From the NCBI GenBank assembly GCA_009921765.1, contig RFXC01000111.1, positions 1-13,591 on the forward strand: a stretch of DNA of 13,591 bases, written 5' to 3'. The notes under the pieces are model-generated. The model did not search any database. It was given only the letters and a program-made list of their open reading frames with translations, and was not told where the DNA came from. The position numbers were made by a program, and so were the translations under genes. Origin of the DNA: Betaproteobacteria bacterium. GTDB taxonomy: Bacteria; Pseudomonadota; Gammaproteobacteria; Burkholderiales; Burkholderiaceae. Below, piece by piece: positions 6,501 to 13,526 of this stretch. Positions within the stretch are counted from its first letter, which is position 1, and each line of letters starts with the position of its first letter.

Positions 6501-7499
6501 ATGAAGAAAACCATTCTGATCATCGGCGCGGGCGGCTTTATTGGCGTGAACGTCGCGCTTGAACTCGCAGCGGCCGGCCACTCGCTCGTGCTGGTCGATC
6601 GCGCTCTGCCGCCGCAAGCCGTGCGTATCGCGCTTGGCGATCGCCCGTGGGTACTGGGCGATGTGCGAGACGAGGCGTTCCTGCAATCGGTCATCACAAC
6701 GGACATCGACTGCATTGTATGGGGAGCCGCGCTCACAGCAGATGCGACGCGCGATGCACTCGAGCCCGATGCCATTCTCGACGTCAATCTGGTGGGACTG
6801 GCGCGCACGCTCAAACTGGCACGAGCGCGCCGAGTCAGTCAGGTGATCAACCTTGGGTCGGTCGCAAGCTTCGGCGAAGCCGCCTTTGCAGGCACGGCGC
6901 TTCACGAAGACGACCTCACCGATCCCCGCGGCCTGTACGCGCTTTCAAAGTTCGCGGGTGAGCGGCTCTGCATGCGCTTTGCCGACCTCACCGGACAATC
7001 GATCTTCACGCTGCGACTGTCAGCCGCATTCGGCCCCTGGGAGCGGATGACCGGCGCCCGCGACACGCCGAGCCCATTCATGCAGTTGATGGCGCTCGCC
7101 GAGCGCGGCGAACCCGCGCGCTTGCAGCGGCCCTGTTTCAGGGATTGGGTCTACGCGCCCGATGTCGCTGCAGCGGTAGCGCTCTTGATCAATCGCCCCC
7201 CCTCGACCCCGCACCGACTGTTTCACGTCAGCAGCGGTGCCCGATTCAGCGTACTCGATTGGGGTCTGGCACTGGCTGCCCGGCGCACTGGGTGGCAATG
7301 CGGACTGGCCGGCTCCGAGGGGTTGGTCAATGTCGACCCTCAGGGGCAGCGTGACCGCGCCGACATGTCGATTGCGCGATTGGCCGAGGCTGCGTCATTT
7401 CAACCCCGGTTCGGACTTGCCGAGTCGGTCGCTCATCTGGATGCCTGGGCACGAGCGCATCCGGGTTGGTTTGTCAGCCAGACGGGTACGCCATCATGA
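6501..7499 (+). CDS. NAD-dependent epimerase/dehydratase family protein (extended SDR)
   Basis: 332-aa cytosolic extended SDR. Nucleotide-binding motif GAGGFIG at 9-15, acidic D33 at the end of beta-2 (VDR) pointing to NAD(H), LGSVASFGE 118-126 with the catalytic Ser, and Y146ALSK150. The mid-region LRLSAAFGPWERMTG and the conserved FRDWVYAPDVAAAVALL are typical of sugar epimerase-like members, some of which act on lactones or other non-sugar substrates. ATG 6501 has AGAGG (6492-6496) 4 nt upstream. Its stop overlaps the SDR start as ATGA (7496-7499), so the two are translationally coupled and probably act in one pathway, followed by the TRAP transporter. The exact reaction is unknown. Confidence 0.88.
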   Translation: MKKTILIIGAGGFIGVNVALELAAAGHSLVLVDRALPPQAVRIALGDRPWVLGDVRDEAFLQSVITTDIDCIVWGAALTADATRDALEPDAILDVNLVGLARTLKLARARRVSQVINLGSVASFGEAAFAGTALHEDDLTDPRGLYALSKFAGERLCMRFADLTGQSIFTLRLSAAFGPWERMTGARDTPSPFMQLMALAERGEPARLQRPCFRDWVYAPDVAAAVALLINRPPSTPHRLFHVSSGARFSVLDWGLALAARRTGWQCGLAGSEGLVNVDPQGQRDRADMSIARLAEAASFQPRFGLAESVAHLDAWARAHPGWFVSQTGTPS

Positions 7500-8269
7500 A
7501 TGCACACATGCGGTTTTCAGGCAGACGGGTCGTCATCACCGGCGCGGCATCCGGAATCGGTCTCGCAAGCGCCGAGGCCTTCGCACGCGAAGGCGCACGA
7601 ATTGCAATCGTCGACCGCGACGCGTCAGCCGCCCAGCGACTCGCCCATTCGCTCGGGGCTCAAGGCTGTGACGTTCTGATGCGGGTCTCTGACGTCGCTG
7701 ATCCGTCCCAGGTGGAGCGCGACGCCGATGCCATTCTCACTGCCTGGGGCGGCGTCGATGTGCTGGTGGCCAGCGCGGGCTGGTCAAGCGGCGGCATCGC
7801 AACGACGATTTCAGTGGATGACTGGCAGCAAACGTTCCGGATCAACGTTGACGGAACCTGGCTCTGGGCGCGCGCACTCATCCCCTCGATGCAATCTGCA
7901 CGATCCGGCGTCATCATCACGCTCGCCTCGCAACTGGCAATTGCCGGCGGCCGAGGCAATATCGCCTATGTGGCGGCCAAGGGTGCCATCATGTCGATGA
8001 CCCGGACGATGGCGCTTGACTATGTGAACGACGGCATCCGTATCAACGCCGTCGCGCCAGGCGCAACCGACACCCCGTTGCTGCGGCGCGCGTTCGCCCG
8101 GTCAGCAGATCCCGATGCAGCATCCGCACGCCTGGCCGCGCGCCACGCGATGGGGCGATTGGGCAAGCCGGAGGAAATTGCCGCTGCGATCAGCTTTCTC
8201 GCGAGCGACGAGGCAAGCTTCATCACTGGAACGGTATTGCCGGTCGAGGGGGGCTGGCTGGCAGCCTGA
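7496..8269 (+). CDS. Classical SDR family oxidoreductase
   Basis: 257-aa NAD(P)-dependent alcohol/keto dehydrogenase. It has TGAASGIG (15-22), D40 after beta-2 favouring NAD(H), D66-V67, ASAG in place of NNAG (92-95), N117, S145, Y158 and K162 (YVAAK), and NAVAPGATDTP; the C-terminal GTVLPVEGGW is typical of FabG-like enzymes. The tetrad N-S-Y-K is complete. The start at ATG 7496 overlaps the epimerase stop by 4 nt; ATG 7508 is a shorter alternative. Its position between epimerase and TRAP genes suggests oxidation of a hydroxyl on the imported compound, but this is inference. Confidence 0.92.
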   Translation: MNAHMRFSGRRVVITGAASGIGLASAEAFAREGARIAIVDRDASAAQRLAHSLGAQGCDVLMRVSDVADPSQVERDADAILTAWGGVDVLVASAGWSSGGIATTISVDDWQQTFRINVDGTWLWARALIPSMQSARSGVIITLASQLAIAGGRGNIAYVAAKGAIMSMTRTMALDYVNDGIRINAVAPGATDTPLLRRAFARSADPDAASARLAARHAMGRLGKPEEIAAAISFLASDEASFITGTVLPVEGGWLAA

Positions 8270-8292
8270 AGCCCCCTCTCGGGAACGCACAC

Positions 8293-8310
8293 GATTTGCT
8301 TGACCAAATC
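8293..8310. promoter_or_regulatory. Inverted repeat upstream of the TRAP genes, candidate operator
   Basis: GATTTG (8293-8298) and CAAATC (8305-8310) are perfect inverted repeats around a 6-nt centre CTTGAC. It lies 23 nt after the SDR stop and about 108 nt before dctP. There is no T-run, so a dimeric regulator site is more likely than a terminator. I see no convincing sigma-70 promoter in the 8270-8418 gap. Confidence 0.3.
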
Positions 8311-8406
8311 TGATGCGGTTGGGCAGGATACGCTGAACGGAACAAATTCGAAGTTTCTGGCATGAGCCCGCGCGCAAGCTGCGGTACCAATTCTGAAAGA
8401 ACTCCC

Positions 8407-8412
8407 AGGGGG
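8407..8412 (+). promoter_or_regulatory. Ribosome binding site that decides the dctP start
   Basis: AGGGGG lies 6 nt before ATG 8419 and 3 nt before ATG 8416. Spacing favours 8419; an in-frame ATG at 8362 would put 19 non-signal residues in front of the signal peptide. Confidence 0.5.
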
Positions 8413-8418
8413 ATCATG

Positions 8419-9432
8419 ATGTTCAAGAAATTCGTACTCGCCGCGACGCTTTGTTCAGCCGCATTCGCCACAAACGCCCAAACCACGCTGCGAATCCACT
8501 CGTTTAGCGCGCCTCAGGCTCTGGATCAGACCAAGCATCTGAATCCCTGGGCTGAAAAGGTCATGAAGGAATCCGGCGGAAAGCTCAAGGTCGAGGTCTA
8601 TCCGAACATGCAGTTGGGCGGCAAGCCGTCAGACTTGCCGCAGCAACTTGAAGACGGCGTGGTCGACATCATCTGGACAGTGGCCGGCTTCACGCCCGGA
8701 CGTTTCCCTGGGCTGGAAGGAGTCGAACTTCCCTTCATGAACACAGGGCTGTCGGCTACGCAAAGCCCTGCAGTCATGGAGTTTGCCCAAAAACATCTGC
8801 TGACTAATGAGTTCAAGGGTATCCGGATCATCAGCATCCATACCACCGACGCAGCGGTGCTGCATTCCAAGAACAAACCCTTCAAGTCACTCGAAGACTG
8901 GAAAGGGCAAAAGGTTCGAGTGGCCGGCCGGTTCATCGGCGAGATGGTCAAAGCCTTCGGTGGCACGCCGGTCGGCATTCCGCTGGGCGGCGTTTACGAG
9001 GCGCTCGAGCGCGGCCAGGTCGACGCGATGCTGATCAACTGGGCCATCACTCAACCCTACCGCTTCTACGAGGTGACAAAACATCACACCAACAACGCGC
9101 TCTTTCAGGGCACGTTGCTCACCTTGATGAGCCAGAAGAGCTACGACAAGCTTCCTGCCGACATGAAGAAGGTGATCGACAACAACTCGGGCATCGAATA
9201 CGCCAAGTACATCGGCGAGGTCTGGGATACGACAACCGGGCCAGCAATCGAAGCCACGCGCAACAACAAGAACAATGTCTTTACCCTCACGCCCGAGGAA
9301 CTCGCGCGCTGGAGGGCAGCAGCCGAGCCCGTCTACAAAATCTGGATCGGCGAAATGAACAAGCTCGGGCGTAACGGTCAGCAGATGTTCGATGACCTGA
9401 ACGCGATCACGGCCAAATACGGCCGCAAATAA
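8419..9432 (+). CDS. dctP: TRAP transporter periplasmic substrate-binding protein, DctP family
   Basis: 337-aa periplasmic receptor that captures an organic acid (usually a carboxylate) and delivers it to the DctQ-DctM membrane pair, driven by a sodium gradient in known systems. Signal peptide 1-20 (MFKKF start, hydrophobic core, TNA before QTTLRI). Family features: QLGGKPSDLPQQLEDGVVDI (65-84), FPGLEGVELPF (96-106), and GQKVRVAGR 163-171, where R167 is at the place of the conserved carboxylate-binding Arg. GGTPVGIPLGGVYEALERGQVDA (181-203) is the typical ligand-pocket segment. The start was chosen by the ribosome site and signal peptide. The gene lies 149 nt after the SDR and 112 nt before dctQ. 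The ligand cannot be told; the neighbouring dehydrogenases suggest a hydroxylated or cyclic acid. Confidence 0.94.
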   Translation: MFKKFVLAATLCSAAFATNAQTTLRIHSFSAPQALDQTKHLNPWAEKVMKESGGKLKVEVYPNMQLGGKPSDLPQQLEDGVVDIIWTVAGFTPGRFPGLEGVELPFMNTGLSATQSPAVMEFAQKHLLTNEFKGIRIISIHTTDAAVLHSKNKPFKSLEDWKGQKVRVAGRFIGEMVKAFGGTPVGIPLGGVYEALERGQVDAMLINWAITQPYRFYEVTKHHTNNALFQGTLLTLMSQKSYDKLPADMKKVIDNNSGIEYAKYIGEVWDTTTGPAIEATRNNKNNVFTLTPEELARWRAAAEPVYKIWIGEMNKLGRNGQQMFDDLNAITAKYGRK

Positions 9433-9476
9433 ATCACAGTCGGATCACTGAACCCAAGTGGTGCTCGGGCGCCTAC

Positions 9477-9500
9477 CGGTCCGGACTCGAGCCCGGACCG
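9477..9500 (+). terminator. Strong hairpin between dctP and dctQ (attenuator or mRNA stabiliser)
   Basis: CGGTCCGG (9477-9484) and CCGGACCG (9493-9500) form a perfect 8-bp GC-rich stem with an 8-nt loop. It lies 44 nt after the dctP stop and 44 nt before the dctQ start, with no T-run. In transport operons, hairpins after the binding-protein gene often protect the upstream mRNA so the receptor is made in excess over the permease; that function is inferred here. Confidence 0.5.
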
Positions 9501-9544
9501 CGCGCCGTGTCGGCGTATCCATTCCATGACGAGGCGGCCTACCG

Positions 9545-10051
9545 ATGTCCCGAACCACCGGCGCTGAACTGCCGCTTGTCCATCGTCTGGCCCGTTATGC
9601 CGCGATTGCGGGAGGCTTTCTGCTCACTCTCGCAATGCTCACCACCGTTGCTTCAGTTGTCTCCAATACCGTTTTCGGCAAGCCCATTCTCGGCGATACC
9701 GAAATCGTAGAAGCGCTGGTTGGTGTGGCTGTTGCGGCATTCATGCCGTGGTGCCAGACGCGGGGCGCCAACGTCATCGTCGACTTCTTCACGATGCGAT
9801 TCTCAGTGAGGGTGAACAGCGCGCTCGATGCCATTGCATATCTGGTGTTTGCGCTTGTGGCGGCGGTGATCACCTGGCGCATCATCGAGGGCACGGTGAC
9901 GCAGTACGAACGCGAGCATGTATCCATGTTTCTGAAGATCCCAACCTGGTGGGGCTACGGCCTTGCCTCGACCTCATGTGTCTTGTGGGTTGGCGTCTGC
10001 ATTCAAACTGCCCTCGATAAAGCCAAAGCTGCGGCCGCCCACCATGGATAA
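9545..10051 (+). CDS. dctQ: TRAP transporter small permease, DctQ family
   Basis: 168-aa inner-membrane protein with four predicted helices (about 18-40, 54-69, 93-113, 135-155), the normal DctQ layout. The PILGDTEIVEALVG and QTRGANVIVDFF stretches match the family pattern. It forms the membrane complex with DctM. ATG 9545 has GAGG 11 nt upstream. The end overlaps the dctM start by 8 nt (10044-10051), so the permease subunits are coupled. Confidence 0.9.
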   Translation: MSRTTGAELPLVHRLARYAAIAGGFLLTLAMLTTVASVVSNTVFGKPILGDTEIVEALVGVAVAAFMPWCQTRGANVIVDFFTMRFSVRVNSALDAIAYLVFALVAAVITWRIIEGTVTQYEREHVSMFLKIPTWWGYGLASTSCVLWVGVCIQTALDKAKAAAAHHG

Positions 10052-11360
10052 ATTCCAGATCGGCATCGCGATGTTCATGGGCGCACTGGTTCTCATCGGT
10101 CTTCGCCTGCCCGTTGGTCCTGCGATGTTGCTGGCCGGTGGTCTCGGCTATGCCGCAATCAACGGCTGGTTACCGTTACTCGCCAACCTCAAATCAATGA
10201 CCTACAGCAAGTTTTCGAACTACACGCTGTCGGTCATACCGCTATTTCTGCTGATGGGCGAATTTGCCGGCAAAGGGGGGCTATCCGCAGCACTCTACCG
10301 AGCGGGACGGGCCTGGTTCGGCCATTGGCGCGGCGGGCTGGCGATCGCAACCATTGGCGGATGCGCCGCATTCGGCGCCATCTGCGGGTCGTCTCTTGCC
10401 ACCGCCGCGACGATGTCCCAGGTGGCCTTACCCGAGATGCGCAAGCTGGGCTATTCAAACCGGCTCACAACCGGTGTACTTGCGGCGGGCGGGACGCTCG
10501 GCATCCTGATTCCGCCGTCGATCATCCTGGTGATTTATGCGGTGTTCGTCGAGCAGTCGATCGGCGCCCTGTTTGTTGCCGCGATCATTCCAGGGCTGAT
10601 CGCGGCCGTTCAATACATGCTTGTTGTCAGCATCTACGCTCGGTTGTACCCCGATGCAGCGCCCAGGTTACCGAAGGCGACAATGGCAGAGCGCATCGAC
10701 GCAACGCGACATGTCTGGCCTTCAGGGCTCACCTTTCTGGTCGTGATTGTCGGTATTTACCGCGGATGGTTCTCGCCCACCGAAGCGGCTGCGATCGGCG
10801 CCGCGATCGTAGGGCTGCTTGCAGTGTTTCACGGAGGCATGCGCTGGCAGGGCTTCATCGACTCCCTGCTGTCCACCGCCGAGACCACGGCGCTCATGTT
10901 CCTGATTCTGCTGGGCGCTGAACTGTTCTCCGCAGCGCTCGCGCTTTCACAAATGCCCGCCGACCTGTCGCGAAAGGTCATCGCACTGGATGCGGCACCG
11001 TGGCTGGTGATGGCCGTGATCGTGCTGATCTACCTGTTGCTGGGCTGCTTCATGGAATCGATGGCCATGGTGCTGCTGACACTGCCCGTATTCGTCCCGG
11101 TTCTGCTGGGCCTTGATTTCGGCATGAGCCCATCAGCGCTGCTGGTCTGGTTCGGTATTCTGGTTCTGGTAAGCGTCGAAGTGGGCATGATCAGCCCGCC
11201 GTTCGGGCTTAACCTGTTCCTGATCAACGCGATGGCCAAAGACGTACCCATGGCCGACACCTACCGGGGCGTCATCGGGTTTTGCATCATGGACATCCTG
11301 AGGCTCGCGGCGCTGATCGCCTTTCCGGCACTTTCGCTCTGGCTACCAGGACTACTCTAG
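10044..11360 (+). CDS. dctM: TRAP transporter large permease, DctM family
   Basis: 438-aa transport channel with about 12 hydrophobic segments. Hallmark loops are CAAFGAICGSSLATAATM (107-124) and GGTLGILIPPSI (149-160), and in the second half FSPTEAAAIGA and SVEVGMISPPFGLNLF. The length is normal and nothing is missing. The start ATG 10044 lies inside the last codons of dctQ. A longer in-frame reading back to 9963 would add a hydrophilic tail covering dctQ and is rejected. It is convergent with the monooxygenase-like gene, with only 6 nt between the two stops and no visible terminator. Confidence 0.94.
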   Translation: MDKFQIGIAMFMGALVLIGLRLPVGPAMLLAGGLGYAAINGWLPLLANLKSMTYSKFSNYTLSVIPLFLLMGEFAGKGGLSAALYRAGRAWFGHWRGGLAIATIGGCAAFGAICGSSLATAATMSQVALPEMRKLGYSNRLTTGVLAAGGTLGILIPPSIILVIYAVFVEQSIGALFVAAIIPGLIAAVQYMLVVSIYARLYPDAAPRLPKATMAERIDATRHVWPSGLTFLVVIVGIYRGWFSPTEAAAIGAAIVGLLAVFHGGMRWQGFIDSLLSTAETTALMFLILLGAELFSAALALSQMPADLSRKVIALDAAPWLVMAVIVLIYLLLGCFMESMAMVLLTLPVFVPVLLGLDFGMSPSALLVWFGILVLVSVEVGMISPPFGLNLFLINAMAKDVPMADTYRGVIGFCIMDILRLAALIAFPALSLWLPGLL

Positions 11361-11366
11361 CCAAAT

Positions 11367-12815
11367 TTACGAGTCACGCGCGAAGGTGGTCGGGAACTCG
11401 GGCGTGTCGTAAGCAAGCAGATTGGCGAAATGCTGGTCGATGTCGGCCAGGAACAGGTCGCGCGTGATCGCATCGACCACCCGAGGCACCGCAAATTTCA
11501 TCGCATTGATCGATGAGCCACTGGGACCGAAACTCACCGTGGCACCAAAATCCATAAGGTGGATCTGCGACAAAAACGGGGCCCGGCCAGCGACGCGCGA
11601 CTGCAGCTGTTGTCCGGGGCCAAGGTACGGGTAGCGCGAAAGCCTCTCATTTTCATGGCCTGCCGGAGGCACATATCGGTCAGCCCACGTGGCGATTTCA
11701 TTCGCCCAGCGGCCGAGCTCGGGGCGAGTTCGGACATCGAGATCGAAGCCGGTGCCAGCGATCACAAAGTCGGCCTCATGCAAACCACGCGGCGTTTGTA
11801 TCCGGACGCAACCCGCCTCGACTGCAAGCGACTCCCAAGGGCTCCCGGTATGCAGCTCGAAGTTGCGATGACGAGTAACTCGATTCCAGGTCTCAACCGG
11901 TAATGCCTCGCGTACCGACAGCAGGTGGTTCATGAAAGACCAGCGCGTTGCATCGTCGGCACTCCCCAGATGGCGCAGAAAACCTGGAAACGAAATTGCC
12001 TTGTAAGGCTGGATGCGCTGAAGTTGCTCGCGGCGGCAGAACAACGATACCTGCGAGGCACCCGCCTCGAGAGCGGCCGCAGCGTTATCAAACGCTGACG
12101 CCCCTGCCCCGAGAACCGCAACACGACGTCCACGCAGCGCCTGAAAGTCGATTTCCTCGGCAGTGTGCGCGCGCCAACGTGCCGGCAAGGCCGCCACCTG
12201 CTCGGGCATCCACCAGCGGCCCGAAGAGGCGATACCCATCGCGAGGACCACCTTGCGCGCAAACAGCGAGCTTTGCGTGCCGTCTGCATGACGCACGCTG
12301 GCTGCGATCAGATCACCCAAGGGCTCAAGCGATTCAAGCCGCACCCCATTCGTAACGGGCAGCCGCAGCACATCCCGCACCCACAGCAGGTATTCGTGCC
12401 ACTGCTCCTTGGGAATCTTGTTCAGATTCGCAAACCGCTCGGCTCCGAACTGCGCCTCGAACCATGACTGAAACGTGAGTGACGGCAAGGCGAGGTCAGG
12501 GCCGGTCACGGTCTTCCAGGTACGCAGGGTCTGCATGCGGGCGAAGGTGTTCCACGGCCCTTCCCGACCTCGGGCCGCGGAATCGATCAAGGCGATGTTG
12601 TCGACCCGCTCGCGCAACAACTGCGTTGCAACCGCCTGACCGCACTGCCCGGCACCGACAATCAGCACATCCAATGCTCGCGACCCGTCTGGAGCCGTGC
12701 GCACCGGCATCCAGCGTGGCTCAGGGTACTTGATGAGGTCGAGATCGCGCGCGATGCGCGCGTTGAGCGCTTCCAGCCCTTGCGGTGGAAGATTGGGGTC
12801 TGAGATGGGGTTCAT
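11367..12815 (-). CDS. FAD/NAD(P)-binding oxidoreductase, flavin monooxygenase-like
   Basis: 482-aa cytosolic flavoprotein with two dinucleotide folds: FAD site VGAGQCGQAV (53-62) and NADPH site VLGAGASAFD (234-243), plus ATG-like segment AGTGFDLD (353-360). This is the layout of the flavin-containing/Baeyer-Villiger monooxygenase superfamily. The fingerprint FxGxxxH is degenerate: before the second Rossmann motif only H217 (in RAHTAEEID) is kept. The Pro/Trp-rich lead WNTFARMQTLRTWK (88-101) resembles the substrate-access part of related enzymes. ATG 12815 is chosen; a longer frame to a TTG at 12884 would add 23 residues unlike the family. GGGGG lies very close (1 nt), so the ribosome site is not decisive. 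It probably oxygenates the compound handled by the neighbouring dehydrogenases, but a hydroxylase, Baeyer-Villiger enzyme or plain reductase all remain possible. Confidence 0.85.
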   Translation of the reverse strand: MNPISDPNLPPQGLEALNARIARDLDLIKYPEPRWMPVRTAPDGSRALDVLIVGAGQCGQAVATQLLRERVDNIALIDSAARGREGPWNTFARMQTLRTWKTVTGPDLALPSLTFQSWFEAQFGAERFANLNKIPKEQWHEYLLWVRDVLRLPVTNGVRLESLEPLGDLIAASVRHADGTQSSLFARKVVLAMGIASSGRWWMPEQVAALPARWRAHTAEEIDFQALRGRRVAVLGAGASAFDNAAAALEAGASQVSLFCRREQLQRIQPYKAISFPGFLRHLGSADDATRWSFMNHLLSVREALPVETWNRVTRHRNFELHTGSPWESLAVEAGCVRIQTPRGLHEADFVIAGTGFDLDVRTRPELGRWANEIATWADRYVPPAGHENERLSRYPYLGPGQQLQSRVAGRAPFLSQIHLMDFGATVSFGPSGSSINAMKFAVPRVVDAITRDLFLADIDQHFANLLAYDTPEFPTTFARDS

Positions 12816-12879
12816 GCCCCCAGCATAAACGCGAGACCTGCAGCGGACAACCTGCACTCCATGACGAGTTAAGGGGTGA

Positions 12880-13023
12880 GCCAATCCCGTCTATGCCAGT
12901 CACATGATGACGCAACAGGAGCGCGACGCGCACCGCGCGCGGCTGAAGGCGGCAAGCACGGCGGCGGCCCGGGACCGGGTCCAGGCGCTGGTCCGCGCGG
13001 CGGCGGGACGGCCCGGTAATTGA
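12880..13023 (+). pseudogene. Relic of the small exported MTEQER-type protein gene
   Basis: Reading from 12880 gives ANPVYASHMMTQQER, then DAHRARLKAAS; aligned to residues 42-66 of the intact protein at 2750 (PVYGSQMMTEQERNEHRAQLRAA) 16 of 25 residues agree. The similarity extends upstream of the ATG pair (12904, 12907), back to an in-frame TGA at 12877, so the signal peptide is lost. From 12960 the Gly-Pro tail continues in another frame (GGGPGPGPGAGPRGGG, stop TAA 13017-13019), so about 35 codons are deleted and the frame is broken. The ATG frame instead ends at 13021-13023. No ribosome site is seen. It lies just upstream of the second tRNA promoter, exactly as the intact gene does on the left. 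Confidence 0.8.
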
Positions 13024-13043
13024 GGTGGCAGGTGCCTCCCGCT

Positions 13044-13073
13044 TTGACAGTACCTGCTCCGGGACGATAGACT
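13044..13073 (+). promoter_or_regulatory. Sigma-70 promoter of the right tRNA-Met copy
   Basis: -35 TTGACA (13044-13049), 18-bp spacer, -10 TAGACT (13068-13073), 9 nt to the tRNA. The boxes, spacing and distance are the same as in front of the left copy, while the spacer sequences differ strongly. Confidence 0.75.
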
Positions 13074-13082
13074 TTCGAGTTC

Positions 13083-13159
<77 letters not shown>

Positions 13160-13195
13160 AAATTCCATCTGCTTGGGGCGGTCTTCAAGCATCCC

Positions 13196-13250
13196 AACCC
13201 GCAGTGTTCTGTCCGGATCCAGCCGGAAGTACCTGCGGGTTTTTGTTTGT
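13196..13250 (+). terminator. Rho-independent terminator of the right tRNA-Met
   Basis: AACCCGCAG (13196-13204) pairs perfectly with CTGCGGGTT (13233-13241); inside, TCCGG (13212-13216) pairs with CCGGA (13223-13227). The stem runs into the T-rich tract TTTTTGTTTGT (13240-13250). It begins 36 nt after the tRNA CCA. The left tRNA has no comparable structure. Confidence 0.8.
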
Positions 13251-13252
13251 CC

Positions 13253-13411
13253 CGGCTCATGCCTCTGCCTCCCGGGAACCGACTCGAGGCTCTCAGCGGC
13301 GACCGACGCGGCCAGTACAGCATCCGGATCAATGACCCGTAGCGGATATGTTTTGTCTGGCATGACGGCCACGCGCGCCATGTCGACATCATCGACTATC
13401 ACTGCGGGTGA
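13253..13411 (+). pseudogene. higB: HigB-type toxin remnant (C-terminal half, in-frame TAG)
   Basis: HigB toxins are RelE/ParE-fold mRNA interferases of about 90 aa. This frame reads RLMPLPPGNRLEAL, SGDRRGQYSIRINDP, stop, RICFVWHDGH, then HVDIIDYH, and ends with TGA 13409-13411. It follows the family pattern (PPGNRLE.L.GDR.GQ.SIRIN..WRICF.W, D.EI.DYH) almost residue for residue. The Trp codon expected before RICF is TAG at 13340-13342. The N-terminal half is missing; upstream sequence is the tRNA terminator. The gene is therefore dead, cut near the tRNA and interrupted. It sits 7 nt before a HigA start remnant, the usual toxin-then-antitoxin order. Confidence 0.82.
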
Positions 13412-13418
13412 CCACACC

Positions 13419-13526
13419 ATGAAGCGGCAGATTCCCCTTGTCCACCCGGGTGTCACTACCACACCGAGCGCACACGCGAGCAAATGGCCGCTATCCTCGA
13501 GCGAATTGCGCGACGGGAGAGCCTGA
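13419..13526 (+). pseudogene. higA: HigA-type antitoxin remnant (start only)
   Basis: ATG 13419 begins MKRQIPLVHPG, matching the start of HigA antitoxins (M.KR..PP.HPGE.L..EF), 7 nt after the HigB remnant. After HPG the similarity stops; the frame runs on as a Ser/Thr-rich tail without the helix-turn-helix and ends at TGA 13524-13526. The antitoxin has lost its DNA-binding domain. A join to unrelated DNA right after codon 11 is likely. Confidence 0.65.

Noticed and set aside
8358..8374. Sigma-54 promoter (CTGGCATGAGCCCGCGC) before dctP
   Set aside because: The -24 part resembles TGGCAC but the -12 TTGC element is absent.
12904..13023. 39-codon gene starting MMTQQER as a functional small protein
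   Set aside because: Similarity to the intact copy runs upstream of its ATG, the tail is in another frame and there is no ribosome site; treated as a relic.
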